64,000 nucleotides of DNA from Thermophilibacter provencensis (lineage in GTDB: Bacteria > Actinomycetota > Coriobacteriia > Coriobacteriales > Atopobiaceae), in the NCBI RefSeq assembly GCF_900128445.1, contig NZ_LT671417.1, positions 2,243,201 through 2,307,200 of the forward strand, given 5' to 3'. A program made the position numbers and the translations under genes. This document shows, piece after piece, positions 63,869 to 64,000 of the stretch. Under the pieces are notes generated by a model. It saw only the letters and a list, made by a program, of their open reading frames with translations, was not told the origin of the DNA and ran no database searches. Numbering within the stretch: the stretch's first letter is position 1; each line of letters begins with the position of its first letter.

Positions 63869-64000
63869 CTAGAGCTCGGACTTCCAGAGGCCGTGGAGGT
63901 TGCAGTACGCGTAGACGGTGCCGCCCTCGGAGCAGCAGGCGCCGAACGTTGCCTTGGGCTCGTCGCCCGGCTTCAGGTGCTTGAGGCAGAGCTTGCCGTC
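63869..64000 (-). CDS. Superoxide reductase/desulfoferrodoxin-like protein, C-terminal 43 residues
   Basis: The visible end reads DGKLCLKHLKPGDEPKATFG, then ACCSEGGTVYAYCNLHGLWK and SEL. YCNLHGLWK matches the iron-binding end (Cys and His ligands) of desulfoferrodoxin/neelaredoxin superoxide reductases, which detoxify superoxide in anaerobes. The N-terminal part lies beyond the window, so the domain type cannot be settled. Confidence 0.75.
   Translation of the reverse strand, partial: DGKLCLKHLKPGDEPKATFGACCSEGGTVYAYCNLHGLWKSEL

Overview
The window is GC-rich, densely coded DNA. Its gene set (LexA-boxed ruvCAB, CstA, a superoxide-reductase-like protein, ECF transporters, trp attenuation) and its codon use fit a high-GC actinobacterium, most likely an anaerobic member of the Coriobacteriia (Olsenella/Atopobium-like). 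The lineage is an inference; no rRNA or tRNA gene is present to confirm it.

Layout. 1-5.5 kb: priA (cut by the left edge), a hipBA toxin-antitoxin operon with a clear palindromic operator, and two uncharacterised genes. 5.7-13.6 kb: a MacB-type ATPase-permease fusion facing a two-component system coupled to a LanFEG/BcrAB-like transporter. 13.6-17 kb: an unknown gene, a frameshifted YgjP-like metalloprotease, and a tryptophan attenuation leader in front of trpB. 17-25 kb: cstA, then a second two-component system and an FtsX-type exporter that share a 19-bp promoter box. 25-34 kb: HAD phosphatase, SPFH protein, a secreted or anchored unknown, an Fe-S aldo/keto reductase, a TIM-barrel-like protein, xpt, and a zinc/cadmium efflux operon (ArsR, HMA chaperone, P1B-ATPase). 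34-38.6 kb: glutaredoxin, a VanA-class D-Ala ligase, small membrane protein, MFS exporter, dipeptidase. 38.7-42.8 kb: a ketodeoxygluconate operon (kdgK, eda, GltD-like) divergent from a LacI regulator. 42.9-44.4 kb: an IS3-family element. 44.4-51.2 kb: a complete ECF transporter operon and a molybdenum hydroxylase. 51.5-58.3 kb: a heterodimeric ABC exporter, an M14 carboxypeptidase and a peptide-binding lipoprotein. 58.5-64 kb: DJ-1, PTS EIIA, ruvCAB, a NadE-like protein that has lost its catalytic motifs, and the end of a superoxide reductase.

The most striking non-coding signal is a dispersed set of long, nearly perfect palindromes. There are at least two main families, one with arms containing GTGACAGGGTC (family A) and one with arms containing GGGGACAG(T/G)CAC (family B), plus minor families C, D and E. 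About fifteen copies lie in 64 kb, almost all between genes. One copy is nested in another, one is reduced to a half, and one lies in frame inside the likely start of a transporter gene.

Most coding starts were chosen by Shine-Dalgarno position; several are GTG and one is TTG. Nearly all apparent long antisense reading frames are GC-driven shadows and are omitted.
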